64,000 nucleotides of DNA from Blattamonas nauphoetae (Eukaryota > Preaxostyla > Oxymonadida): positions 50,178 to 114,177 of the forward strand of contig JARBJD010000246.1 of assembly GCA_033064195.1 (NCBI GenBank). Direction: 5' to 3'. Below the pieces are notes generated by a model. That model did no database searches, was not told where the DNA came from, and saw only the letters and a list, made by a program, of their open reading frames with translations. Below are positions 41,323 to 52,823 of the stretch, piece by piece (the first letter of the stretch is position 1; every line of letters starts with the position of its first letter). A program made the position numbers and the translations under genes.

Positions 41323-43139
41323 ATGATGAACTTTTGTCGCAAATTTCATGCCGATCTCCAACAAATGGCACGTCACGGGACTTATCCCTTCATCCTTGTT
41401 CATGGCGCAGTCCGCTTTGATATTCTTTGGATTAAGTATCTCCCACGCGACTACCCCCGGTTCATGGACAGCCTCGTCTACATGGGACATCTTGCTCGCG
41501 TTTTGAAGGACCAAGGTTTTAATGTGGAATCGGTCCAGATGCGATGGGCATCTGGGACAAGATCTGAAGCGGAGGTGTGACATTGTTTTCTGATATTTCT
41601 GTGCCTCTCGATCCGAATAGATCCTGCATGCTTCAGTTCTCGATGTTCTCAAACGATACAATGCTGACAAAGTCCATTTGATCTGCCATTCTTATGGAGG
41701 AATTGTCACTAGGCATATGCTCTGGAACTATCAGAACGAGAAAATCAGTGATGTATGTTCTTTTTCATCGTCACTCCTCGATCAATTCCTCACTCCTCCT
41801 CCTTCAGCATATCGCCTCTGTCAGCACTTTCTCGACCCCCCACCTTGGTCTTTCTATCTCTGACTCACTTCTTTCTTCTCCAATCGGTGTGGCATACCGT
41901 CGTTTCTTGTCTCACCAAACAAACCCGATCCCATTGAAATCCCTCAGTTGCCCGATGGTAAGACGCAGACCTGTCCCTCAACCAACACTCTCTTTTCCGT
42001 CTTTTGCGAGTCTCTTCTCAACCGAAATGAAAGACTCGACAAACCCACGAAGCAATCCAAACTCGCCCAGTCCGCTCCCGTTTGATCGTCGCACCAATGC
42101 TAACGGGAACACACCAACTCAGTCATCAGCCAGGAACGTTTATTCACCGCATCCAAACATCGCAAACGAAGCAAACCAAACAACACCGGAACAGATTTGG
42201 AACAACCATCTCTCACCACTCCCGACACTGACACCTTCGAAAGACACCACAACGAATGCTGTGACGCCCATTCAGAATTTCTCACCGCAATCATCTGACA
42301 GCACCCCTTCTTCGACAACCAACCAAATCCTTCCATCAGCCCGATCGCCCTCCGCGGCAACTCGAAAGCAGCCGTTGTCAAACTCGTTGTTTCTGGAATC
42401 GCTACAGCCAGCGGTGTTTAATCCGGCGTCCCCAACATTCGGGATTGTCTATCCACCTTCTCGCCCAACGCGCGCTTTCTGCTTTTGCGGAATTGATGTG
42501 TCGTGCCTCGTTGATATGCTTCCACTTCATTGTCAAGCGTTTGACAAACAGGTGGAGGAGTTCGAACGAGGTCTGAACATCAAATGGAGAACATTCGCAG
42601 CCGATCCTGATCTTCCGTTCCCACAACTCTTCCCAAAGCCCGGTCGCCACTCCGACGATGACAAATCAGCCAGCCACACATCAAAGAAGCAGGTGCATCC
42701 ACCTCGTTCCGACGCAGCGAGGATCATCGCTCGAGATGGTCCGTACGACGGATTTGTGAGTGTGGAAAGTGCCGTTTGGAGAGAAGAATATCTCGCGACA
42801 TCGACAATCCCTCTTACGCATCTCGAGGTGACTGGCCTGACCTCGCCTGCTGCCCTGCTGTTCCCCAAAAGTCGGTCTGCACAGAAACTCGATGCGATGA
42901 AGAATCTCTGGTTGGATTTGGCAAATATCATCGCCAACGAGTTCCCGGTGACTGAAAAACAAACCATAGTTCAGAAATATCAACCGAAGCGCCGTCATTT
43001 TGTTTCGATCGCTTCTTCCAAACATTTATTTAACCATTCGCCACCGAGGACATTGTCCTCTCTACAATCATCATTGCTGCTTCTTTTGACTGTTTTTCTT
43101 GTCCTTTTCGTTCTACTCATCGTAAGTTTCTCACATTAG
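41323..43139 (+). CDS. tail-anchored alpha/beta-hydrolase lipase, about 571 residues
   Basis: Exons 41323-41574, 41621-41752 and 41808-43139 sum to 1,716 bases; the introns are 46 and 55 nt. The fold shows YPFILVHG (oxyanion region), CHSYGG (nucleophile Ser in the GxSxG-like elbow), STPHLG, and near the end YDGFVSVESAVWREEYL followed by THLEV, matching the Asp and His boxes of triacylglycerol lipases. A Ser/Pro/Asn-rich insert of about 250 residues separates the Ser and Asp/His boxes, longer than in bacterial lipases. The C-terminus is one hydrophobic segment (LLLLLTVFLVLFVLLIVSF), a tail anchor. It likely hydrolyses lipid esters at an internal membrane. Confidence 0.75.
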
Positions 43140-43388
43140 CGTCTCAGTGGTTCGGCTGCCGTTATCTCAGAAACAGACTTTGTCTTCATTCCAACTTCAA
43201 TTTTCATCGTTTTCTGTGACTCATTCATAGCTTCCATGCATTTTCTTAGACAATTAGTCCATTTTCATGTGATTTGCGTAAAAATGAAATTCGTTGAGGT
43301 TCGATCACTCGATTCTGTTTCTGACTGACCAATTACATTTTGAATAACAAGTTCCCCATACTTCCTATTGTGTTATCTCATCACCATC

Positions 43389-44334
43389 ATGTCCCAACCC
43401 ATGCCTCATTCCTTGTTCTCCGCTTTATCTGAATGGCGTTTTCATTTTCCACCTAGATCCATCACTTTACCAAAGGACTTCTTCCTTTCCGACACGTCCA
43501 AACCGTTGAAGGAAGACGCTTGTATCTCATCTAAAATGAATCTCACCAATCTTGCCACAATTGAAAGACAAATCAATGACGTTCTAACCGAAATAAAAGG
43601 CTTGAATGACAAACTACATCGGACAGATGATGAACTACAAAGATCAATGAATGCGATCAGAGTTCTTGCTGAGAAGAGAACTCTGAAATCAAAAAATGAA
43701 GAATTGAATCACCAACTCACCGATCTACCAATTTGGACTGGAACGAAATCTCTCAAAATACTCGACAGATCTGTTCACAAACTCACTCCAACCACTCTCT
43801 CACAAACCATTGCTACTGCACCAGACAACCCGTGGAGAACAGCCTTAACACTTCCGATCGACGAGGGACCATGGGAACTCAAAATCAGAGCAAGTGAAAA
43901 CGCGTTTGAGAATGTGAGTGTGTTCTTCTCTATTTTTATTTTTTTCAGTGCTTGGCCTCGTCGGACATCCTCTTCCTGAAGATGCCACAGAAAAATGCTG
44001 TGGATCTCATCTCGATGGGATCGGTGGTGATTTCATCCTTTGGGATGGAAGCATGTGGAAAGGAGGAGAATTCAAACCAGAAGGAACAAACGAGAAATGT
44101 AATCGAGTTGGACAGACCGCAGCAATTCGTGTGAACATGTCGACTCGAGAAGCTCGACTGTTCATCGACGATGAAGAACAACCTGGGGTCTTTACAAACA
44201 TCCCTTGTCCCCTCTGCCTGGGCATCACAACTGGTGGAGATTGCAAGTCTGTTGAAGTGTTGTGGCTCAAACGACTTCGAGCCTGGAAATTCTTGGAAGA
44301 TCCGGACTCTCCGTATTATTATAGCGATCTTTGA
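43389..44334 (+). CDS. coiled-coil/SPRY-like protein, 304 residues
   Basis: ATG 43389 with one intron of 31 nt (43918-43948, donor GTGTGT); exons sum to 915 bases. A short coiled coil (about residues 55-110) leads to a SPRY-like domain: PIWTGTKSLKI, TALTLPIDEGPWELKIRAS, GGDFILWDGSMW, VGQTAAIRVNMSTREARLFIDD, EQPGVFTNIP and SVEVLWLKRL. The same module ends the gene at 45272-47791, where it follows a kinase-like region. No kinase exons are seen upstream here, so this is a stand-alone paralogue or a truncated one. ATG 43537 is an alternative start. Confidence 0.7.
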
Positions 44335-45271
44335 TGATCCAATGAAATAGGGCCTTCTTTAATCTATATTTTCCTTCTTTGTGACAAGCCAACCACCAAA
44401 CACTCCCCCGGGCTTTTCATTCCGAGGTGACTGCAGAAATGGGGAAAATCAGTGAAAAGATATTTAGAAGAGATATTGATCTCAAAATAGGTCCTCAGAA
44501 GACAGTGTTCGAGTGGAGAACAGTTTGTGCAGGAATTCGGCCTTTATTGATTGCCTTCAACCAATACGGAATGGTTCAGTACGAACGCTTGAAGAAAAGA
44601 AGCTGACTGAATAACAGGGCGAGAGAGCAAGCTTGAAACTCTCCTGAAACCATGAATGCGTCATTCTGGGAAGATCCTCTTTCCTCTCAGAGACAATGTT
44701 GTGTTGGACGATGCTCCGTTGCTTGCTGACAAGCGAGCGGATCCCGCTTCTGTGTTTGTTCAACCATTTTCTGCTTTGACTGCATCGGGGCAGAGTGGTG
44801 AAGTTGGGCATCACTTCCCTCCCAATACACTGGGCAATGGAAAGCGATGTGGAGAGGGCAGAGGGTGTGCAATATTACACACTCATTAGGATCGAGTCCA
44901 AGTGATAACGTTCGTCCGAGGGCCGTTGGTTATCCTGACAATGATCGGTGCGGTCGTCATCAACAAATCGGAAGCGGATCTTCAAGTGAGCATGAGATGG
45001 TATGGCCGTCGATGGAGATCCAGGGCGAATGTCTGTCATCCTCATCAATCTTCCCGAATTGTGTTGAAAGTTGTGGCAACGAGTCGCGTGTTCAAAGTGG
45101 AAAGAAGGACTATTCCTCCGTCCAGATTCCGTAACGGGGAGAGAAAGAATCATCGAACATGGGTGACATTGCTCTTCAACACAACCTTGACAGCTTGGTG
45201 GAGATGTGAGAACAGTTTTGAGATGGGGAGATCATTATTTCAACCGTTTGCGATACAACTAAACTGTCGAA
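44335..45271. other. intergenic region, about 940 bp
   Basis: Open frames up to 126 codons overlap on both strands but none has a recognisable domain, consistent splice sites or a paralogue in the window. Decayed coding sequence is possible. Confidence 0.3.
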
Positions 45272-47791
45272 ATGGAGGGTGAAATCAAAGTTCCGGATGG
45301 ATGTATGTTCGATTTTCACATCCCCCAGTCGACTATTGTGTTATATTTATTTAGATTCGTTCGTGAGAACAATCAGCTCTGGTGGCTACGAAAGTGTTGT
45401 GGAACTAATTGAGAATTCGACTCAGATACATTATGCGGGAAAGATGATTCCGTGTGTGACAGCAAAAGACAAGGAACGAATAGATCGTGAAGTTAATCGA
45501 CTTCGAAAGTTCGCGCATCCGGGAGTTGTTGGACTGAAAGAAGTTGCATCGATGGACAACATGAAAGTGATTGTGATGGAACTTGGAGGACATTCACTTG
45601 CGGATATCGTTCGAGATCACACATCTCGTGGAGTTCTTGTGGCTCGCGATGTTTGTTTTTGAAATGTTGTTTTCTTGTTGATTGTTGTTGATTTTGTTGT
45701 TCTTTGGGTTGGATGTTGTTCATTGATTGATTATTGTTGTGTTTATTCTTCTTGTGATTTGAGGTTGTTTATCGAGTGATGGTGGAAGTGAGTTTGGCGT
45801 TGAAGATGATGCACTCGTCGTCAAGCTCGTCGTCAAGGTCGTCGGGAACAGCACATGGAACAGGACATGGAACAGCACATGGAGATGTGAAGATGGAGAA
45901 CATTCTTCTGTTCGGTGGTGGACACTTCAAACTGTGTTTGTCTTTTTCTTCTTTCTCATTTTGTTCATGTTTCTTGTTCTTTGTTCTGTTTGTTCAATGT
46001 TGGTATTTTTCTTATTTTCTGTTCAGAATACAGAGACCCGAGTGACGAGTAGTCAATTGTGTTCGTTTGGTGTTTTTCGTTGCCTTGTGAACACTCCCTC
46101 TGGAGTTTGGAGTCTGAAAGACGCCGACGAGGAAGAACTCCGTACTGAAATGGATAAATTGAAAGAATTAGATCGAGAACTCGAAATCGAAAAAAACGCC
46201 CGCCAACAAGATCGGGAGAAGATGATGCGAATGGAAGCCGAACTCAAAACTGAGAAGAACACACACAAACATGTCGTGGACGAACTGAAAACAGAACTGA
46301 AAACAACGAAAGAGAAATTAACCAAATCGGAATCTGATCGAAAAGTGGATCAGGCGAAATTGACGAGACAGGAAGAAGAACTGATAAAATTTCGAGCTCT
46401 CACCGTTGAATCTCGGTCTAGCGCAGCGGATGGAATGAATGAAAGTTCGACACTCTTTCCCCACCTTCAGAAAGAATACACAATCGATTCGGCCATCGAA
46501 GAGTTGAAAAGGGGAGTGTCACCTCCAGCTGCTGTTGTTCACTCGAGACTTTGGTTCAACCTTCCGCTTTTGATTCGAGACAACGACCTGCTGGATGAGG
46601 AGAACATGCACAAACTGGACAGACTCATCCAGTCCATTTTCCACATCCTGGACAAGTGCTTGAGGAATGATATTGCCATCGTCAATCGACGCGTGCTTCA
46701 TTCCTCGCTCACCAGTCTCTCCAAAACATCCCCCAATCTTCACAAAGCAATCCGTGTTCGTGTCAACCAGTGCTTGGTTTCGTTGGAATCACTCAATGAC
46801 GGCCCATTCGTGCTTGTCGATACCGACGAGTTCCAATCGATGGCAGAGGCTGAACTTCGCAACTCTCAAACAATTGCGAACCAAAAAGAAGAGTTCGACA
46901 ATCTCAGCAAAGCCAACACGAATCTCCAGTGTCGACTCAAGGATTCAGAAAGTGAACTTGTCAAGTTGAAGGAGGAACAAAAACAAAACCAGGTTGAACT
47001 TCAAAGATCAGAGAATGCGATCAGAGAATGCGATCAGAGAATGCGATCAGAGAATGCGATCAGAGAATGCGATCAGAGAATGCGATCAGAGAATGCGATC
47101 AGAGAATGCGATCAGAGATCATGCTGAGGAAAAGAGAACGATGAAATGGGAAAATGACAAATTGAAACAGCAACTGACCGATGTTCCGATTTGGATTGGA
47201 ACAGAATCTCTCCAAACAATCGACAGAACTGCTCACCGACTCACTCCAACCACTCTCACACAAATCATCGTCACTGAAGACACAGACTGGCGAACCGCAT
47301 TCACTCTTCCCATCTTCGAGGGAGAGTGGGAACTCAAAATCAGAGCAAGTGAACACAATTTCTGGAAAGTGAGTGTGTTCTTCTCTCTTCTCATCTTTTC
47401 AGTGCTTGGCTACCTCAGACTTCCCCTTCCTGAAAAGGCTGTTCTCACATGTTGTGGATCATACGGAGAAGCATGTGGTGGCGATTTCGATCTTTGGAAT
47501 GGAGGCATGTGGCATGAAGTCGAAGTGGAATCGGCCGCAAAAAACAAGAAATGTGATCGAATTGGACAGACAGCAGCGATTCGAGTGAACATGAGGACGA
47601 GACAAGCTAGACTCTTGATTGACGATGTGGAGCAGCCTGGGGTCTTCACAAACATCCCTACTCACGTCCATCTCGCTATCACAACTGGCGGAGACCCAAA
47701 ATCTGTTGAAGTGTTATGGCTCAAACGACTCCGATCAGAGCCACACATGCAAGATGGAGAGTCACCATATTATTACAACGATATGCAATGA
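45272..47791 (+). CDS. kinase-like, coiled-coil and SPRY-like fusion, frame shifted by a minisatellite
   Basis: Exon 1 is 31 nt (45272-45302, MEGEIKVPDG), then 45355-45650 and an exon from 45764. The N-lobe shows a glycine-loop-like ISSGGYESVVE, a Lys in AGKMIP and a Glu-bearing helix. The catalytic loop reads HGDVKMEN instead of HRDLKxxN. No DFG or APE box is found; after an intron the protein passes to a coiled coil (about 46,100-46,400), a helical region also copied at 60072-60640, and a second coiled coil. Eight copies of a 13-bp unit at 47006-47109 shift the frame before the SPRY-like end (intron 47373-47402, 30 nt). The gene is probably a pseudokinase; whether it makes full-length protein depends on the repeat number. 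Confidence 0.55.
47006..47118 (+). repeat. 13-bp tandem repeat inside a coding exon
   Basis: Eight perfect copies of GATCAGAGAATGC followed by a 9-base partial copy. The unit is not a multiple of three, so each copy moves the frame; three copies code 13 residues. The paralogue at about 43,650 has essentially one unit. Seven extra copies add 91 bases, one base out of frame, which is just the shift seen between the upstream and downstream frames. Confidence 0.9.
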
Positions 47792-48197
47792 AACAGGAAA
47801 GTCTGGATTCTCTTCGTTTTCTCTCCTATTTCTGCAGAATCCCCTCTCCCATCGAATGGAGACAGAACCCTCGGTACTCTGTGTCACCAACAACGGAAAT
47901 TGTTCTGCATTTGCCAATAGTCCTCACGATACCAAATTGTCTCACATTCTTTGAAAATTATCGCTCAATCTCTTATTGTATGTCTTCAATAGTTGATGCC
48001 CAGCCGAAATGGAACAAAAGGACTAGAGAAAAGTGACAGATGTGGAAGAAAGTGCATCAAATGTTGAAAAAAGAGGGTTTCGAAGATGTGATTGAATAAA
48101 TTTTCGAGAGAAGAAGATTGTGACCTTCAAGATGCCTTGACTTTTTTATCGTGGGAAGATCCTAATTCGCCATCGCTTCTCAAACTGAACTGTGGAA
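47792..48197. other. intergenic region
   Basis: About 400 bp. The last 30 bases resemble those before the previous kinase gene, so the upstream region was copied with the paralogue. Confidence 0.3.
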
Positions 48198-49552
48198 ATG
48201 GCGGATAAAATCAAAGTTCCGGATGGATGTATGTTCCATTTTCACATGCCAAAGTGGAATATTGTTTTATATTTATTTAGATTCGTTTGTGAGAACAATC
48301 AGTTCTGGAGGCTTCGGGAGTGTTGTGGAAATGATTGAGGATTCAACTCAGATACATTATGCGGGAAAGATGATTCCGTGCATGACGACAAAAGACAAGG
48401 AACGAATCGATCGTGAAGTTAATCGACTTCGAAAGTTCGCTCATCCAGGAATCGTGAAACTAAAGGAAGTTGCATCGATGGGGAACAATCAAGTGATTGT
48501 AATGGAACTTGGAGGACGATCACTTGCAGAGATAGTGAAAGACTACTCAGAAAGAAAAATATTGATGCCTCGCGATGTTTGTTCCTTTCTTGTGATTTTT
48601 CGTTGTTTTTTCATTGTTGATGAATTTTATCTGCTCCATTCTTCTCCTTATGTGATTGGGATGCTATGTGTGTTTGTTTTCAGGACGTTTGTCAAGTGAT
48701 GGTTGATGTGTCGTCGGCACTGAATTTTATGCACAACCACGAAAGTGGGGCGACAGCACATGGAGATGTGAAGATGGAGAACATTCTTCTCTGCTCCGGA
48801 GGACACTTCAAATTTTCTTTGTCTTATTTTTCATTTTGTTCAACAGTCATTCCGGCTTCCGGTATTTGGTTCTCATTTTTTTCAAAGAAAGGGTTGATCT
48901 CAATTTGTCCGCGAATTTTAGAAAAATAAACAATTAGAGCAGTGAGTGACATTGATATGATCACACGAGATGGTTGTTTGTTCCTCAATTTCAATTTCTT
49001 CCTGCTGAAGACGGTGTGGAGACTGGTCAACCGGACTCAAGTTGAAATTATGGATTGAACTCAATCTGAACTCATTAACGATTGCTTTATTTTCATTTTA
49101 GCATCACTTGTTCAATAATTACTGGCCTTTCCTGCTGTTTGATTGAAGAATGATAAATAGAAATGGAATTGAAAGCTCGTTCTCATTGATCACCCCTTTC
49201 TTGTTTTTTTTAAGAACCAAATACCGGAAGCCGGAATGACTGAATGTTGGTATTTTTCTTATTTTCTGTTCAGAATGACAAAACTCGAGTGACGAGCAGT
49301 CAATTGTGTTCTTATGAAATGTTTCGTTGCCTTGTGAACACGACATCAGCACTTTGGAGACAGAAAGACGCCGACGAGGAAGAACTCCGTTCCGAAAACG
49401 AGAAATTGAAACAATTAGAACGAGACTCGAAAATGAGGGAGTTTCAACCTCAGCCAAAAGCAAAAAAACGATTTGAAGTCAAGGTTCCCGAACCATGTGT
49501 GATGATTTATTCTGAATTTCTGGTCATTAAAAAAACTGTCATTTGTTGTTGA
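48198..49552 (+). CDS. kinase-like paralogue, truncated, with a MITE in an intron
   Basis: ATG 48198 starts a 31-nt exon (MADKIKVPDG), followed by an intron with GTATGT donor and TTTAG acceptor as in the gene at 45272. The glycine loop is complete here (SSGGFGSVVE), the VAIK-type Lys is in AGKMIPC, and the catalytic loop is again HGDVKMEN. The exon after the HGD loop ends in an intron that holds a 399-bp MITE (48844-49242). The next exon (TRVTSSQLCSYEMFRCLV, then DADEEELRSENEKLKQ) ends after a short coiled-coil stretch, so the long coiled-coil and SPRY-like parts of the paralogue are absent. It lacks DFG and APE boxes. Likely a pseudokinase or a pseudogene. Confidence 0.5.
48844..49242. mobile_element. 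MITE, 399 bp, inside a kinase-gene intron, with an empty-site paralogue
   Basis: Ends are inverted repeats of about 50 bp beginning CAGTCATTCCGGCTTCCGG. AA flanks both sides. In the paralogue the corresponding intron reads TTTGTTCAATGTTGGTATTT without interruption at about 45,990-46,010. Here the same words are split between TTTTGTTCAA (left) and AATGTTGGTATTT (right), which fixes the insertion site. No coding capacity. Superfamily is unclear from a 2-bp duplication. Confidence 0.85.
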
Positions 49553-49594
49553 GAACAATCTGTTCCAATCTGTCATTCTTTCCCTTTTTTCTCC

Positions 49595-50922
49595 ATGTCA
49601 GACAAGTTCATCCGAACCTTGGGTCAGGGAAGCTTTGGATCAGTGCACGAAGTATCGAAAACACTGACAGGGGAACGATTTGCGATGAAGATTCTGCCGT
49701 GTCTGTCGGAATCGGATTTCTCGAAGAATGAACACGAAATCAGGAAACTATCTGAGAACCAACATCGGAATGTGGTTGGGTTTGTGGAGGCGATTGAAGG
49801 AGACAATGCGCATTTTGTTGTTCTGGAACTATGTTCTCGCTCGCTTCACGACGAACTTTGCGAAAACCAGAAACATGGTGGGAGGATGGATGTTGTGGTA
49901 TGTGATTCTCTTTTCCTCATTTTCATTCCTTTATTTCATATTTTTTGTTTTTTATGGTTGTTGTGTTTCAGCGGGTGTATCGAGTGATGAGAGATGTTCT
50001 GGATGGACTTGCGTTTCTGCATTCGCGTGGAGAGATCTATGGAGATCTGAAGGGGTCGAATGTTCTGATTGGGTCAGATGGGACAGCAAAACTTGGTTTG
50101 TTGTTCTCCCTCGATTTCTTCCTTTTTCTTCCCTTTCCTCATGATTTCTTGCTTCTCTGCTGTTTCCCTGTTTGATTGTGATATTTGTTGTTTGTGAGGT
50201 TTCAGGAGATTTTGGAGGAGTTGTGGGGACTCGGACGCTGAAAACAAACAACTTGGCAGAATGTGGAACGATGCAGTTTTGGGCGCCAGAATTCTTCAAA
50301 CTTGCAGGAAAGACAGGGAACCAGATTGGGTCGTTTGCGGGAGACATGTGGGCATTTGGGCAGCTTCTTCTGGAAATGATGACAAGTCGTTGGTGGATTG
50401 TTGGAGAGAGTTCTGTTGAGATTCAACAATCAGTTTTGGGATTTGAGATTGGATCGATTTGCGATTCGGTTGGGATTGTGGGAGAAGTTCAGATTCTTCT
50501 CTCTCTTCTCCTGAGCAAAGTGTGTTTTTCTTTCTCTCTTTCCTTCTTTCTCTCTCTTCGTCTCTTCTTCTTTTCGATCACTTTCTCAGAATCCTTCGCA
50601 CCGAATCTCGTCAGCGGAACTTGTTCGAACGAATCGTCTTCGGAGTGTGTTGGGTCCCGAAACACCACTCTCTCGCTTTGTGACCCAGGAACTCGAGTCA
50701 ACACGCAATGATATGGAGTTGAAGACAAAGAACGAAACCATCGTTCGTTTGGAAAGAGAGTTGGCAGAATCGAGATCGAACCAGCCCCAACCTCCTCTTC
50801 AGCCAGCACCTCATTCGAGTGGAGTTCGTTCAAATGGATCTCTCGCATCGTCTACAGCAAGACACGAACCAGTGTCTGGAGAGAATCAGGATCAGTGTCG
50901 TGACACTGCTTCGCTTGTCTGA
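49595..50922 (+). CDS. protein kinase with complete catalytic domain, about 357 residues
   Basis: Exons 49595-49897, 49972-50095, 50206-50519 and 50590-50922 sum to 1,074 bases. All main kinase motifs are present: GQGSFGSV glycine loop, FAMKIL (Lys), a Glu in the following helix, YGDLKGSNVL catalytic loop with YGD in place of HRD, DFGG, and WAPEFF for the APE box. The C-lobe follows with DMWAFGQLLLEM and a terminal helix (SSAELVRTNRL). The last 90 residues are a short coiled coil and a Pro/Ser-rich tail. An RD-lacking loop means it is probably not regulated by activation-loop phosphorylation. It is the only apparently active kinase of the cluster. A further exon after 50,984 is possible. Confidence 0.75.
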
Positions 50923-51217
50923 TCTTTGGATCTTCACGATTCTATCTCCTCTTTTATTATTCTATTTTTTCATTCAGGATCTCCAGTTCGATTCGAATCA
51001 GTGTTTCAAGGTAAGAATCGTCTTTATTCACATGAATCATTCTCTCCTTAACGTACTCGATTTAACCCGCAACTCCGGATAAACCCACACCCCAGATCTT
51101 GGACCCAGAATTCGGAAATATTCCCAGTTTCATCATTATTTTGAGGTTTTTTCATATTATTTCATTAAAATCTGTTCTGGAGTTGGCATGTTAATTGGAT
51201 TGGACGTTGCCAATGTT
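50923..51217. other. kinase 3' flank
   Basis: A possible terminal exon (DLQFDSNQCFK) stands between a TTTCATTCAG acceptor ending about 50,980 and a GTAAGA donor near 51,012, but no continuation was found. Otherwise A/T rich and empty. Confidence 0.25.
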
Positions 51218-51548
51218 GGACTGGACAATCGACCTCTATTGGACATTCATTTTTAGACTTGCTTCTCTCATCCTCAATTCACTCATTCAATCATTTTCAC
51301 AAAGAAATGACAATAATCACTTAAGAAATAGCGAAATGGAGATAATTTGATCATATTTAGCCAAGTGTGAATCTCGACTTGATCCACCCACCATTGGACG
51401 TCATTGGACGTGACTGGACATTTCGCTGAAATTTTTTTTCTGAAGTCTACACAATTAGTGCATCCCGTTTATTGAGGTTTTGACGAGTCGGCAAAATTGG
51501 ACAGTCCAATGGACTGTCCAGTCCTGGACTGTCCAATCGACACCTATT
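51218..51548. repeat. region bounded by imperfect direct repeats rich in GGACTGGACA words
   Basis: Bases 51218-51240 (GGACTGGACAATCGACCTC...) and 51526-51548 (GGACTGTCCAATCGACACC...) are similar and in the same orientation. Between and around them are many TTGGAC/GTCCAA words, including the palindrome at about 51,496-51,516. A related word cluster occurs at 53,100-53,150. It may be a small repeat element; no target duplication was found. Confidence 0.45.
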
Positions 51549-51941
51549 AAGGGATTGAGTTACATCCTCATCTCAATTACGGTTTGATGTTCACATGTCT
51601 CTCTCACTTTTTGAATACTAGGCGACTTCGTCTCGGTTTTGAAATACCGTGGGGTCATAAATCGCGACGCAAAGTCAACAGATCTAGAATTCATTCATTC
51701 TTCCCCAGACACAACATCTCTCACCCCACGATTGATATCACCATCGAATCTCTATGCTTGAACTCCAAATGTGTGAATTTCTCATTCTAAATTCTTCTTT
51801 TATTCCTTTCTGTTCCAGCCTTCGTTTCGCATCCTTTCCTCAAAGTTCTGCCTCGATGATACGTGACTTTTTCACTGGTGAGATCAACTTACTTGAGTTT
51901 CTTCAATTTATGATGTGGAATCCGATATTCTCTGTATTCAG

Positions 51942-52823
51942 GTCGCTTCTGCGGCTATGTCAATCGTTGGGATGATCTGTGTGATCATTTATATCTTCCC
52001 TGTTGTCTTAATCAATGTTTGTTTGCTTCTTCTGCTCATTCTTTCAATTCTTCTCTTCTCATAGCAACTGAGATTCATTGCATGATGACTCCTCACAATG
52101 TGGGGGAATGAGTTCTTTTCATTGGAATATGAATCTCTACTGCTTGTATGCACAGATTCATCCTCTACAGTATGTTCTCTTTCATGTTTTTCCTCATCTT
52201 CCAGATATATTTGTCCAAACGCATTGGTGAGCGCTGACCTGCTCGATCACCATTGATTGTGTTCTGGACACGCCTCTGCTCCTGTTTGGAATCATCCGCA
52301 TATTTCCAAAGAATTGCAGTCAAATGCAAGAATTTGTATTCTGGATACCTTGACGGATATTCACAGCAATTGTGATGATTCTTGGTATCATGTTTAGGTC
52401 CACTCTCAACCACACCCAAGCCCTCATCTCCACAAGTATCAACGCTGTGTGTGCTCGAACCAATTCATCAGAGAAGTACCGCGTAACTGTCTTGGCGGAA
52501 TCAAAAAGGCTGTCTGTGACTCATCGAACTATTACTCCAAGGAGTTGGGTTACTGCGGCACAACTCTTCTAACTTCGGGAAACTCAGTGTCGATGATGAT
52601 TCTCTTCACCTCTGTGGTTGATGGTCGGGTCAGTATGTCTTTTTGAACGAGATTGTTGTTGACACCTCCGGATGTCCACATTTCTCTTGTTTGTCATTCC
52701 GCATGCCTCATTCATTTTCTTCTCTCTCATTCCAGTTCTTTCCCCGTGTTGGTTATCTGCATCACTCCTCATTGCACATGTTACGATTGTGGCTGCCCAG
52801 CACGTCGTTCACAACAAAGATAA
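51942..52823 (+). CDS. possible multi-exon membrane protein (fragmentary)
   Basis: An exon at 51942-52016 between TATTCAG and GTTTGC codes for a membrane segment (AMSIVGMICVIIYIFPVVLI). A Cys-containing open stretch runs through 52,450-52,630 (VCSNQFIREVPRNCLGG). An exon from 52736 (after ATTCCAG) codes for FPVLVICITPHCTCYDCGCP and stops at TAA 52823. Two membrane segments around a Cys-bearing loop suggest a small tetraspan-like protein, but the middle exon boundaries are not secured and the gene may be decayed. Confidence 0.25.

Noticed and set aside
47006-47118. Assembly artefact at the 13-bp repeat
   Set aside because: All eight copies are perfect and the flanking frames match a paralogue on both sides; a real expansion is simpler, though read-level checking is still needed.
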